Shown: in pieces, positions 1 through 7,699 of the stretch
Position numbering within the stretch: position 1 is the first letter of the stretch
Layout of the letters: every line of letters starts with the position of its first letter
Assembly (NCBI GenBank): GCA_002788515.1
Contig: PFRJ01000111.1
Coordinates: 1 to 13,287, forward strand
Length of the DNA: 13,287 nucleotides
Source of the DNA: Nitrosopumilales archaeon CG_4_9_14_0_2_um_filter_34_16
Lineage (GTDB): Archaea; Thermoproteota; Nitrososphaeria; Nitrososphaerales; Nitrosopumilaceae
Direction: 5' to 3'
Made by a program: the position numbers and the translations under genes
The notes under the pieces: model-generated
The model's database searches: none
The model's input: the letters and a program-made list of their open reading frames with translations, nothing else
What the model was told of the DNA's origin: nothing

Positions 1-2202
1 CCTGCAGAATCAGAAAAATTCAATCCATTCTCAGATAGAGACATCAGATTTGCTCTAAATTATTTAGTAGATAGAAAATTGATAGTCAATGAATTGATGG
101 GTGGATATGGAATTCCAAGCATCTCATATTATAGTCCAACAAACCCAGAATATCTTACAATCATTGAACAACTAGAGATGTTTAATTTCAAATACAATCC
201 TAACCTTGCAGAGAAAATCATTACAGATGCATTAAAAGAAAAAGGAGCCATAAAGACAAAGGACAAATGGGAAATGAACAACATGCCAATAGAGATCGTA
301 ATTTTTATCAGAAGTGATGATCCAGTTAGAAAATCAATAGGAGAGATTCTATCTACAGAATTAGAAAAAATTGGATTCACAGTCAAAAAAGATTTTGGAG
401 ATCTTAACAAGGCATTTGTTGTAATATATGGTTCAAATCCTGCGGATTTGAAATGGAGCATATACACAGAAGGATGGAATAGTTCTGCATTTGTCAAATA
501 TGACTCCACAGCATTAGGACAGATGTATTCTCCATGGTTTTCATATATGCCAGGGTTTAATGATCCAACATATTGGAATTATAAGAATGATAAATTAGAT
601 GAACTAACCCAAAAAATTTACACTGGAGATTTTGAAACATCAAAACAAAGAACAGAATTAGTTCAAGAAGCAGTAATAGAAGGAATTAATGAATCAGTTA
701 GAATTTTTTTGGCAAGCAAGATTGACCAATATGTTGTAAATGAAAAAGTGTATGGGGTAGTAAACGATTTTGGAGCAGGGATTCCAAGTAGATTTACTCC
801 AATTAATGCAAAAAGTGATCATGACGAGTTTGTAATCGGCGTTAAACAAATCTACCAAGGAGCATGGAATCCAGTAATGGGGTTAACGGATACTTACAGT
901 AGGCATATTTGGGGAATTATTTCAGATCCTGCAACATTTAAGCACCCATTTACAGGTGAAACATTTCCAATTAGAGCAGATTGGCAAGTTGAAACCACAG
1001 GACCGGAGGGAAACATGGTATTACCACAAGAAGCAAAAATATGGAATCCAACATTACAAAAATGGATTCACGTAGAGGAAAATACTGTTGCAACAAGTAA
1101 AGTGACATTTGATTTTAAATTTAGCGATTGGCATAACGGCAAAAAAATAGACATGAACGATATTTTGTATTCGCTGTATTTCACAATAGAATGGGGAACA
1201 CAATTAGACAAGAATGATAAAACATTTGACACTGAATTTACCCCAAGAGCTGCTCAAAGCATTCATACAATTAAAGGAGTAAACGTAGTAGATGAAGACA
1301 CTATTGAAGTCTATGTAGATTATTGGCATTTTGATGATGGTGAAATAGCTGAATGGGCATCAATATGGAGCTCTACACCATGGGAAATCACTGCAGCGAT
1401 GGAGAAAGCAGTAGTTGATGGAAAAGTGTCATTTTCTAGATCAGGTGCCACAAGTAAAAACGTAAACTGGTTATCGTTGATCATTCCAAATGATGCAAAT
1501 GCAATAAAAAATTATTTGCAAAAATTCAAAGACAGTAATTACATCCCACAAGCATTAAAAGAAAATAATGCAAATATGGATTATTATGATAACAGATATG
1601 ATTCTTCAATAAAATGGATTGAACGTAATAATCATGCAGTCATAAGTAACGGCCCGTTTTATCTTGAATCATATTCTCCCGAATCAAGAACAATCAAAGT
1701 AAAGGCATTTGATGATGATTCATATCCATTTAAGAAAGGAGAATGGGAGAAGTTTGAAAAAATAGATTTTCCGTTGATCAAAAAGACAGATATAAAAAAA
1801 ACAATACAGAAAGGAGATGATCTAATTTTGACAATAGAAACTCAAAATTCAGATTCATTATTGTATTTCATAACAAATAATCTTAATGAAAAAACAATTA
1901 CAGACAAAATTGAGATTCAAGGAACAAAGACGATAATCAACATACCAGCAGAAAACATGAAAGATTTTGAGACAGGCGCACACAGTATCAAAATATTTGC
2001 AATTTCAAATTCAATACTAAAACCAGATTTTCATGAAATGAGCTTTGTTTTGACTAGCGATAAAACAGAATTACCTGTAGATACATATGAAAACACTGAA
2101 TTTTCCAATAATAAATATGAGTATTGGATTTGGATCATTCCAATAATAGTGATCATCGGAATCATAACATATCTAAAGAAAAGAAATCAAAGCAGCCCAT
2201 AA
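1..2202 (+). CDS. ABC transporter substrate-binding protein (SBP_bac_5-like), C-terminally membrane anchored, 5' truncated
   Basis: This is the 3' part of a solute receptor of the oligopeptide/nickel ABC-importer class, expected to sit outside the membrane and hand its ligand to a permease not present here. The frame is open from base 1 for 733 codons, so the true start lies upstream. At codons 8-25 it has the family signature FNPFSDRDIRFALNYLVD, and at about codons 190-230 the usual C-lobe helix (NDKLDELTQKIY onward). A second set of N-lobe-like motifs follows: VTFDFKFSDWHNGKKI at about codons 365-380, then DILYSLYF and a later NGPFYLESYSPE. A short beta-rich, non-SBP-looking stretch precedes one transmembrane helix (about codons 708-724) and a basic tail (KKRNQSSP), giving an external orientation. 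The family is clear; the substrate cannot be told. The repeated N-lobe motifs suggest a tandem or rearranged receptor. Confidence 0.88.
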   Translation, partial: PAESEKFNPFSDRDIRFALNYLVDRKLIVNELMGGYGIPSISYYSPTNPEYLTIIEQLEMFNFKYNPNLAEKIITDALKEKGAIKTKDKWEMNNMPIEIVIFIRSDDPVRKSIGEILSTELEKIGFTVKKDFGDLNKAFVVIYGSNPADLKWSIYTEGWNSSAFVKYDSTALGQMYSPWFSYMPGFNDPTYWNYKNDKLDELTQKIYTGDFETSKQRTELVQEAVIEGINESVRIFLASKIDQYVVNEKVYGVVNDFGAGIPSRFTPINAKSDHDEFVIGVKQIYQGAWNPVMGLTDTYSRHIWGIISDPATFKHPFTGETFPIRADWQVETTGPEGNMVLPQEAKIWNPTLQKWIHVEENTVATSKVTFDFKFSDWHNGKKIDMNDILYSLYFTIEWGTQLDKNDKTFDTEFTPRAAQSIHTIKGVNVVDEDTIEVYVDYWHFDDGEIAEWASIWSSTPWEITAAMEKAVVDGKVSFSRSGATSKNVNWLSLIIPNDANAIKNYLQKFKDSNYIPQALKENNANMDYYDNRYDSSIKWIERNNHAVISNGPFYLESYSPESRTIKVKAFDDDSYPFKKGEWEKFEKIDFPLIKKTDIKKTIQKGDDLILTIETQNSDSLLYFITNNLNEKTITDKIEIQGTKTIINIPAENMKDFETGAHSIKIFAISNSILKPDFHEMSFVLTSDKTELPVDTYENTEFSNNKYEYWIWIIPIIVIIGIITYLKKRNQSSP

Positions 2203-2687
2203 TCTTTTAAAACCAATTCTATTTGAGATTCATTTTCAAGTTTTGAGTATTCATTTAAGAGATTTTGGTTTAGTTCGTAGAATGTGTGCCCCCATTTGAA
2301 TTTGTTAAGCAATTCCAAACTTTGTTCCGTAAAACCTAAAATGTATAGCGACGCAGATAATGCCTCAACGGTAGTCAATTTGTTTAATTTGGAATAGTTT
2401 ATTGGATTACCTGCAAGTAGTGGAGGTAGTTTTCTTTTAATTCCATCAAATTTTTTAGAAAATGCTTGATCTGCAAGATTCCAAGAGCAATCAATGCCAA
2501 TTATAGAGTGAATTATTGACTTGTCCTTAGGCAATAATGTTTTTTCAGAAAATGGATCTAACACCAAACCTTTTGCACTGATTTTTTTAATGCTTTGTGC
2601 CAATCCAAATTTTACCATTTTAGCGGCTGTGCATTTTTTAGGATCGTCCTGATAAAACATTAAAACTTGTAACTTCAATTTAATCAT
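2187..2687 (-). CDS. tsr3: Tsr3, small-subunit rRNA aminocarboxypropyltransferase
   Basis: This protein is a 166-residue member of the Tsr3 family (RLI-associated N-terminal region plus DUF367). In yeast, Tsr3 transfers the 3-amino-3-carboxypropyl group of SAM to the hypermodified pseudouridine of the small-subunit rRNA P-site loop, and archaeal members are thought to do the same. Diagnostic motifs are in order: DPKKCT (15-20), LDPFSEKTLLPKD (43-55), GIDCSWN (64-70), RKLPPLLAGNPINYSK (85-100), LTTVEALSASLYILG (104-118) and FKWGHTFYELNQNLL (130-144). Length is normal for archaea. The start codon leaves the short MIKLKL strand before the Cys motif that the family normally has. It lies 25 bases downstream of the large exported-protein gene on the same strand, and its 3' end overlaps the convergent receptor gene by 16 bases. 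Confidence 0.93.
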   Translation of the reverse strand: MIKLKLQVLMFYQDDPKKCTAAKMVKFGLAQSIKKISAKGLVLDPFSEKTLLPKDKSIIHSIIGIDCSWNLADQAFSKKFDGIKRKLPPLLAGNPINYSKLNKLTTVEALSASLYILGFTEQSLELLNKFKWGHTFYELNQNLLNEYSKLENESQIELVLKDYGLL

Positions 2688-2712
2688 AAATTACATTGAG
2701 AGTATTTGGAAT

Positions 2713-5700
2713 TTACTCTAATACTTTGTAGGTTACCGTGTAGTAAAATCTAGATACTTGATCATCTTTCATAACCTCAACATTCCAAGTCGTATCAGAT
2801 AAAAATTCAGTCGAAGACTCTGGCAAGATACTAAACTTTTCTAGACGTACATCAGGACCACTATATCTAACATTAAGACTAGTTCCATCAACTTCAACAA
2901 CATCATAAATTTGACCTTGTTTTCGGGTAGATTCTCTAACTAGGCAATCATCATCAGGACCAATAATACATGTACCGATAATAGTGCTTACTTTGAGATT
3001 AACGTTAGATTCCTCACCTAGTGTAGGGGTTAGTAATGAACCAGAAATAACTCGGGGTGCAAGATTGCCATCGACGGTGGTTTTTTCCTCAGTAAAAATT
3101 GAAATTGTTTTCTCAGCAATTCTACTTTCTTTTTCAATTACAGTGTTTAATTTCAAAGGTGGTGGTTTTTCTATCACATTAAATTTAATGTGTGCAGTTT
3201 CAAAATCAGCATCTACTGTAACTTCGTATGCACCAACAGATGAAACATCTGCAGGAATTACAAATTCATGTGAAAAGGAACCAGAAGGACTGGGTCTAAT
3301 AGTAGTTACAGGTCCAGTGTGTTTTCCACAATAAAATGAACCACATGTAATTCCGTTTTCCGTTTTCTTAATTACACTTACATCAAATTTTTCCAAATAT
3401 ACTAACTTGCTAGGTTTTCCTGTAACGACTACAGTATCACCAGGATAGTATTCAGATTTGTCAGTGTTTAATAGCAAAGACAAGTCAACATTGCTTCCAA
3501 ATGTAAAATCATTAGTAACACTAAATCTAGACTCAGTTTGTTTGTTCAAATAGTTTGCACGTACAATGTATTCGCCTTCTTTGAATATGGTAGCAGGCAA
3601 TTCAAATAGACTGGAGAAACCACCGCCTACAGTTGGATAGACCATTGCTTGATGAATTTGTTTGAATGGGAAAGCACCATCAAAAACTTTTATGCTTACT
3701 CTTTCGGTAACTACTAAGCCTTCACTACCTTGTACACGTGGAATTACATTACCTACTACATTTAATTTCTCACCAGCTTTGTATAATGACTTGCCAGTTG
3801 AGACAAACAATGGATTCACAGACAAAGAATCGTTTTGAGGATCTGCTGAAACTTTAAAGAAAAAATCCATGCTTTTTGATGCAATAGCCACCGTAATTTT
3901 GTAAACACCATAATTTGAAATTTTAGTACTTCGACCATCATCTTCTTTTAAAATAGCAGGTTTTTCATATACAGGCACATTCCAATCCCATGAAAATCGT
4001 TGATTTTGAACAGTTGCACCTGAATCTGTCCTAGTACCATCAGGTCTAGTTACAGTGATAGACACAGAGTGATCACCGGTGGGAGGAAGAATTCCAGTCA
4101 AATGAACGGTTTCACCCAAGCCATATACTTCCTTATCAGTTGAAATAATTGCACCGTCTTTCAAATCAAGAGAGTCAACTATTGAAAAAGTGCGTGTCGC
4201 AGTATTTGCCAAATATTGGGATTTAACAATATAATTTCCAGGAGTGAAGATATTTTTTGTCACATCAACTTTAACTGAATATTTTCCAGAAGTTTCAGGG
4301 ATGGCTGAAAAACTATATCCAACAACTATGTTGTTATTTTTTGATAAAGAGTCAATTGTGATAGGAGTGCCATCTTCATGTAAAATTGAAACTTTTACTG
4401 AAGAACCAGTACCATAACTTGAATTGGAGTAAGGATCTTTTACAAACCCATGAATAGTGATAGCATCACCAAATGCATAGACATCTGTATCAGTTTGAAC
4501 GGTTATTGGATCATCAGATTTAACAAAGTTTTCAGGATCGTCCACAACAGGAACAATAAGGGTTGCAGCACCAATTTCCTTAGAAACAGTAACTTTGTAA
4601 TCGCCTAAACGATTAGAATTGTTTGGGATTGTAAAAGAATATGCAAATGAGCCATCACCCATGATTGTCACTCCATCTTTGATTTTAAATCCAGAATCAC
4701 TACCAGAAGCGCTTGTAAGTGAGGTTTGCTTTGTTTGTATGATTTCCAAATCAAGCGTATTGATAAAAACTTGATTTAATCTGCCACTAATATTCACCTT
4801 ATCACCCAAACCGTATGCTTTTTTATCTGCCCAAAGAGATATTGGGACATCTTCTTTGATATCTTTTACCACTTCAAAGGAAGTAGATGCAGACTTGTCA
4901 AAATACTCGGCATCTATTGTGTATATTCCATAGACAGGATTTACAGTTGTAAGGAAGACACTTGTTTGGAATTCACCGTTTTTAGGATATAAATTTCCGC
5001 TATAGACAGTTTTACCGCTAGAATCTTTTACGGTAAACTTCATTCCCTGGAAAGGTATTACTTCAGAGGTAAAACCATTGATGGAGACAAGTTGTCCTGG
5101 AATATATTGTGACTTGTCAGTAAGTACACTAAATTCTTCATTTTGTTTTGTTTTTTGTTCAATTTGTTCTACTCCAACTGAAAAACTAGTGTTTGCAGTA
5201 GCATCAGCATAATTTACAGACACATCATAAGTTCCAGGGTTAATTCCAAGAACTTGATGCAACCTAAGAGTTGTTTTATAATTCAAGTTCAGATCAGGAT
5301 ACAAAGTAATTATTTTATTAAAATTAGGACCAGTGATGGTAATCAGGATTTGTTGAGGTTGAAAGAAAGGTTTCACAACATATACTTCTTCAGAAATACT
5401 TCCAGATATAACTGCCACATCTCCAAATAAATAAAACGATTTTTCTGAAGAGACAGTGACATTGACATCATTAGTGGTTTTTGTTTCAATTAATTTTCCA
5501 TTTGAAGAACCTGCAGTAGACTTTACAAATTTCCAATCATCAGCATTGTCAAAATCATAACCATCATAGATTCTTTGCCAGGATGTAAAATCATTTTTAA
5601 TATCAGACAGAGTGGGAGTTTTGTCAATTACAACTCCATTTGCATCTCTAAGTTCCACAGACTCACTTGAATCGGTGAACCAAAGATTTTGATAGGAATA

Positions 5701-5982
5701 TGTCAAGAATTGTCCAGATTTAATAATAGTACCAGAAGGGATGGTCATTGTTTTTTTAAGAACCGTTGTAGATGCAACTTTCCATCCACTCAAATCTACA
5801 TCAGAATTAGTTGGATTGTAAATCTCAACCCATTCAGAGATAGATGTAGAATCATCGCCAAGTGGGTTAATATCCACTTCATTAATCAGTACATGATCAG
5901 CAGTTTGAGCATGTGCGGGAACTAGCATTCCTGCAAGAACAGCCATTGAAAATAAGATAAGCAAGTTGGAATTCATCGACAT
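2713..5982 (-). CDS. Large exported protein: lamin-tail domain plus seven Ig/macroglobulin-like repeats
   Basis: This is a 1089-residue secreted or surface protein. A signal peptide (residues 1-26, hydrophobic LLILFSMAVLAGMLV then PAHAQ) is followed by a lamin-tail (LTD-type) domain at about 29-135, marked by INEVDINP, SEWVEIYNPT and VDLSGWKV. Then come seven repeats, each starting with a Y-x-x-G-(D/E/Q)-x-(V/L/I)-x-(I/V/L)-x-G strand. These tyrosines are at residues 184, 293, 390, 502, 620, 734 and 845, spaced 97-118 apart, as expected for roughly 100-residue beta-sandwiches. Beyond PPPLK (940-944) a distinct C-terminal region of about 150 residues follows. The only four cysteines are C880, C885, C1005 and C1013, possibly two disulfides. 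No C-terminal anchor is visible. A TTAGGAA tract is better spaced for the second ATG (5976), which may be the true start. An adhesion, S-layer-associated or matrix role is inference. Confidence 0.85.
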   Translation of the reverse strand: MSMNSNLLILFSMAVLAGMLVPAHAQTADHVLINEVDINPLGDDSTSISEWVEIYNPTNSDVDLSGWKVASTTVLKKTMTIPSGTIIKSGQFLTYSYQNLWFTDSSESVELRDANGVVIDKTPTLSDIKNDFTSWQRIYDGYDFDNADDWKFVKSTAGSSNGKLIETKTTNDVNVTVSSEKSFYLFGDVAVISGSISEEVYVVKPFFQPQQILITITGPNFNKIITLYPDLNLNYKTTLRLHQVLGINPGTYDVSVNYADATANTSFSVGVEQIEQKTKQNEEFSVLTDKSQYIPGQLVSINGFTSEVIPFQGMKFTVKDSSGKTVYSGNLYPKNGEFQTSVFLTTVNPVYGIYTIDAEYFDKSASTSFEVVKDIKEDVPISLWADKKAYGLGDKVNISGRLNQVFINTLDLEIIQTKQTSLTSASGSDSGFKIKDGVTIMGDGSFAYSFTIPNNSNRLGDYKVTVSKEIGAATLIVPVVDDPENFVKSDDPITVQTDTDVYAFGDAITIHGFVKDPYSNSSYGTGSSVKVSILHEDGTPITIDSLSKNNNIVVGYSFSAIPETSGKYSVKVDVTKNIFTPGNYIVKSQYLANTATRTFSIVDSLDLKDGAIISTDKEVYGLGETVHLTGILPPTGDHSVSITVTRPDGTRTDSGATVQNQRFSWDWNVPVYEKPAILKEDDGRSTKISNYGVYKITVAIASKSMDFFFKVSADPQNDSLSVNPLFVSTGKSLYKAGEKLNVVGNVIPRVQGSEGLVVTERVSIKVFDGAFPFKQIHQAMVYPTVGGGFSSLFELPATIFKEGEYIVRANYLNKQTESRFSVTNDFTFGSNVDLSLLLNTDKSEYYPGDTVVVTGKPSKLVYLEKFDVSVIKKTENGITCGSFYCGKHTGPVTTIRPSPSGSFSHEFVIPADVSSVGAYEVTVDADFETAHIKFNVIEKPPPLKLNTVIEKESRIAEKTISIFTEEKTTVDGNLAPRVISGSLLTPTLGEESNVNLKVSTIIGTCIIGPDDDCLVRESTRKQGQIYDVVEVDGTSLNVRYSGPDVRLEKFSILPESSTEFLSDTTWNVEVMKDDQVSRFYYTVTYKVLE

Positions 5983-6051
5983 TTCCTAACTTCGTTGACT
6001 AAAAGACTCATTTTAGAATTGAATTGAGGAAAAGTTGAGCTTGTTGTTAAA

Positions 6052-6064
6052 GTCATATATCTTA
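6052..6064 (-). promoter_or_regulatory. Possible TATA box for the large exported-protein gene
   Basis: The minus-strand sequence TTAAGATATATGA lies about 75 bases before the ATG at 5982 and would give a leader of about 50 bases. Unlike many genes in this window, this one then has a leader, which agrees with the Shine-Dalgarno-like TTAGGAA just before the start region. A small palindrome (TTGATCAA, near 6080) lies further upstream and could be an operator, but it is short enough to be chance. Confidence 0.35.
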
Positions 6065-6120
6065 AAACCATTAAAAACTTGATCAATTTTTTAGTATTAA
6101 GGCATACGAAGGATTCATTC

Positions 6121-6360
6121 TTAAGAATAATCACATTTAGGACATTTTTCATGAATGATTTTTGAACCACAATCCATACAGATTCCTTTGCCAAGATCAT
6201 TTTCAATCAATTGCCTCCTTTTTCCAACATAGACTTTGATTCCAAAATACATACCAAGTACAATCAAAACGGCGTAAATTGGAGCCATAAATGGCAACAA
6301 TCCAATCATGAAAAGGAACAACCCCACAATCAGAACAATATCTTTCCTTACAAAATTCAA
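6121..6360 (-). CDS. Small membrane protein with C-terminal zinc ribbon
   Basis: This protein of 79 residues has two hydrophobic helices (about 8-24 and 27-45), a basic junction (KRR, 47-49) and a cytoplasm-facing tail with CxxC at C61/C64 and CPKC at C73/C76, a single Zn-binding knuckle. The start is a TTG at 6360. An in-frame TGA lies upstream with no ATG between, and a TATA-like TTTTTATGA sits about 26 bases upstream, which fits a leaderless TTG start. The next in-frame candidates (a GTG, codon 12, and an ATG, codon 18) would cut into the first helix. I do not recognise a named family, and the function is unknown. Such two-helix plus zinc-ribbon proteins are common in archaea. Confidence 0.7.
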   Translation of the reverse strand: MNFVRKDIVLIVGLFLFMIGLLPFMAPIYAVLIVLGMYFGIKVYVGKRRQLIENDLGKGICMDCGSKIIHEKCPKCDYS

Positions 6361-6382
6361 TAAACCAAAGAAATCACCTAAT

Positions 6383-6393
6383 TCATAAAAACG
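6383..6393 (-). promoter_or_regulatory. Probable TATA box for the small membrane zinc-ribbon gene
   Basis: The minus-strand element TTTTTATGA is centred about 26-28 bases before the TTG at 6360. That places the predicted transcription start at or next to the start codon. Just upstream, 6397-6406 is a perfect 10-base palindrome (CTGAGCTCAG). The rest of the 6361-6508 gap shows nothing else I can name. Confidence 0.4.
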
Positions 6394-6508
6394 TGCCTGA
6401 GCTCAGATCGTGAGACAAAATATTACATCATTTACAATCATTACTCTAACTCTTCCTCATTGCTCGGCAACCACATTAGGAATTCGATTTGATAATAAGA
6501 TAATGGTA

Positions 6509-6585
6509 TGGTGGGATCGGAGAGATTTGAACACTCGACCTCTGCGTCCCAAACGCAGAATCATACCAAGCTAGACCACGATCCC
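6509..6585 (-). tRNA. tRNA-Pro (anticodon UGG)
   Basis: A complete 77-base cloverleaf reads on the minus strand. The acceptor stem GGGATCG (6579-6585) pairs fully with CGATCCC (6513-6519), followed by the discriminator A and a genomically encoded CCA (6509-6511). The D arm has the GG doublet and a weak stem including G10-U25. The anticodon stem CTGCG/CGCAG encloses TTTGGGA, with anticodon TGG at 6549-6551. The T arm is GAGTG-TTCAAAT-CTCTC, which leaves a U-U opposition at the second T-stem pair. There is no intron. It is divergently arranged with the methionine aminopeptidase gene. Confidence 0.95.
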
Positions 6586-6606
6586 AGTATGCCAAGAAAA
6601 TTGCCC

Positions 6607-6613
6607 AATTTAA
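6607..6613 (-). promoter_or_regulatory. Box A (TATA) of tRNA-Pro
   Basis: On the minus strand TTAAATT is centred 25 bases upstream of the first base of the tRNA (6585), the normal archaeal spacing. It lies inside the short divergent gap before methionine aminopeptidase, which argues against that gene starting at the ATG at 6589. Confidence 0.55.
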
Positions 6614-6628
6614 GCTTCACAGATAATC

Positions 6629-6637
6629 ATTTTAAAG
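6629..6637 (+). promoter_or_regulatory. map: TATA box and purine-rich tract before methionine aminopeptidase
   Basis: ATTTTAAAG on the plus strand is centred about 25 bases before the GTG at 6658, giving a leaderless or near-leaderless transcript. An AAAGGAG tract at 6645-6650 is also well placed as a ribosome binding site if transcription starts a little earlier. Both signals favour the GTG over the ATG at 6589. Confidence 0.45.
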
Positions 6638-6657
6638 GCAGTCAAAGGAGCAAAAAC

Positions 6658-7554
6658 GTGCAAATTGAAGCATATATCAAAGCAGGAAAAATTGCATCTG
6701 AAGTAAGAGAAATGGTCAGAGTGAAAGACTGGGTAGGAAAAACAGTCTATGAGGTTTGTGAAGAAGTAGAAAATGAAATTAAAAAAAGAGGTGCAAAATG
6801 TGCATTCCCAGTAAATGCAAGCATTAATGAAATTGCGGCCCACTATACAGCAGAACCAAATGATTCAATCACAATCAAAGACACAGATTTAGTAAAAATT
6901 GACTTGGGGGCACAAATTGATGGATATATTGCAGACACCGCAGTTACTGTTTGTTATGATGTACAGTTTGATGGTCTAGTTCAAGCTGCAGAAGAAGCAT
7001 TGGGAAATGCAATGTCCATGATAAAAACAGGAGTCAAAGCAAGTGACATTGGACGGACTATAGAAACCACAATTAAAAAAATGGGATTCAAACCAATTGC
7101 AAATCTTAGTGGGCATTCACTTGATCAATATACAATTCATGCAGGAAAATCAATTCCAAATATTTGGTCAATAGGAGGATTTTCACTATCAGAGAATTCA
7201 GCTTATGCATGTGAACCATTTGTAACTACAGAGCAAGGAGGGGGATTTGTAAGGAATGGGCAAATAAAAAATATTTTTGCGTTAAACTCACGAAAGAAAA
7301 CAAAAAATGATGAAGCAGACAAATTACTAGATTTCATTTGGGAAAATTTCAACATGTTACCATTTGCCCTAAGATGGATTGTAAAGGAATGGGATGAAAA
7401 GAAAGGAAAAGAACTACTAGATATTTTGATCAAGAAAAAGGCAGTGCAAGCATATCCAGTATTAATCGAAATAAATGGTCAGAGAGTAGCTCAAGCAGAA
7501 CACACATTCATTCCAAAAGAAGACGGAGTAATAGTCACAACCAAAGTGCAATAA
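6658..7554 (+). CDS. map: Type II methionine aminopeptidase
   Basis: This is a cytosolic metalloprotease that removes the initiator methionine from nascent proteins. Using the GTG at 6658 the protein has 298 residues, the normal archaeal length. The five metal ligands are all present: D82 (VKIDLGA), D93 (IADTAVT), H153 (LSGHSLD), E186 (ACEPFVT) and E281 (AQAEHTFI). The first three have the same numbers as in the Pyrococcus furiosus enzyme, and the last two are within one. PVNASINEIAAHYT is the conserved N-terminal pita-bread motif. A longer reading from 6508 or from the ATG at 6589 would run through the tRNA gene or its promoter, so I reject both. The gene is intact and probably monocistronic, with a tiny zinc-ribbon gene 23 bases downstream. 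Confidence 0.95.
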   Translation: MQIEAYIKAGKIASEVREMVRVKDWVGKTVYEVCEEVENEIKKRGAKCAFPVNASINEIAAHYTAEPNDSITIKDTDLVKIDLGAQIDGYIADTAVTVCYDVQFDGLVQAAEEALGNAMSMIKTGVKASDIGRTIETTIKKMGFKPIANLSGHSLDQYTIHAGKSIPNIWSIGGFSLSENSAYACEPFVTTEQGGGFVRNGQIKNIFALNSRKKTKNDEADKLLDFIWENFNMLPFALRWIVKEWDEKKGKELLDILIKKKAVQAYPVLIEINGQRVAQAEHTFIPKEDGVIVTTKVQ

Positions 7555-7577
7555 AAATACACAATCAATGAAAAATC

Positions 7578-7691
7578 ATGAGTGATGAAGTAAGACCATG
7601 TCCAAAATGTGGTGGATTGATGTTCAAAGAGCACGGAGAGGAAACATCATGGTTTTGCCCAGGATGCAATATAAAATTCAGAACTAAATGA
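7578..7691 (+). CDS. 37-residue zinc-ribbon protein
   Basis: This tiny ORF begins at the ATG at 7578. It carries CPKCGG (C8, C11) and CPGC (C27, C30) separated by 15 residues containing a tryptophan (W25), the classic treble beta-strand zinc ribbon also found in TFS/RPB9 subunits and topoisomerase tails. It ends NIKFRTK. A TATA-like ATAAAAATAC (7551-7560) sits 23 bases before the ATG and overlaps the aminopeptidase stop codon, so it may have its own leaderless transcript. The dense Cys4 pattern makes a real gene likely despite the length. Function is unknown; nucleic-acid or protein binding is the usual role of the fold. Confidence 0.72.
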   Translation: MSDEVRPCPKCGGLMFKEHGEETSWFCPGCNIKFRTK

Positions 7692-7699
7692 TATAGAAT

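Noticed and set aside
5973..6206. A 77-codon minus-strand reading frame in the gap before the large exported protein
   Set aside because: It overlaps the zinc-ribbon gene in another frame, has no recognisable domain, and covers the likely promoter of the exported protein.
6508..6657. N-terminal extension of methionine aminopeptidase
   Set aside because: It reads antisense through tRNA-Pro and over its promoter, and the metal-ligand numbering matches the known archaeal enzyme only from the GTG at 6658.
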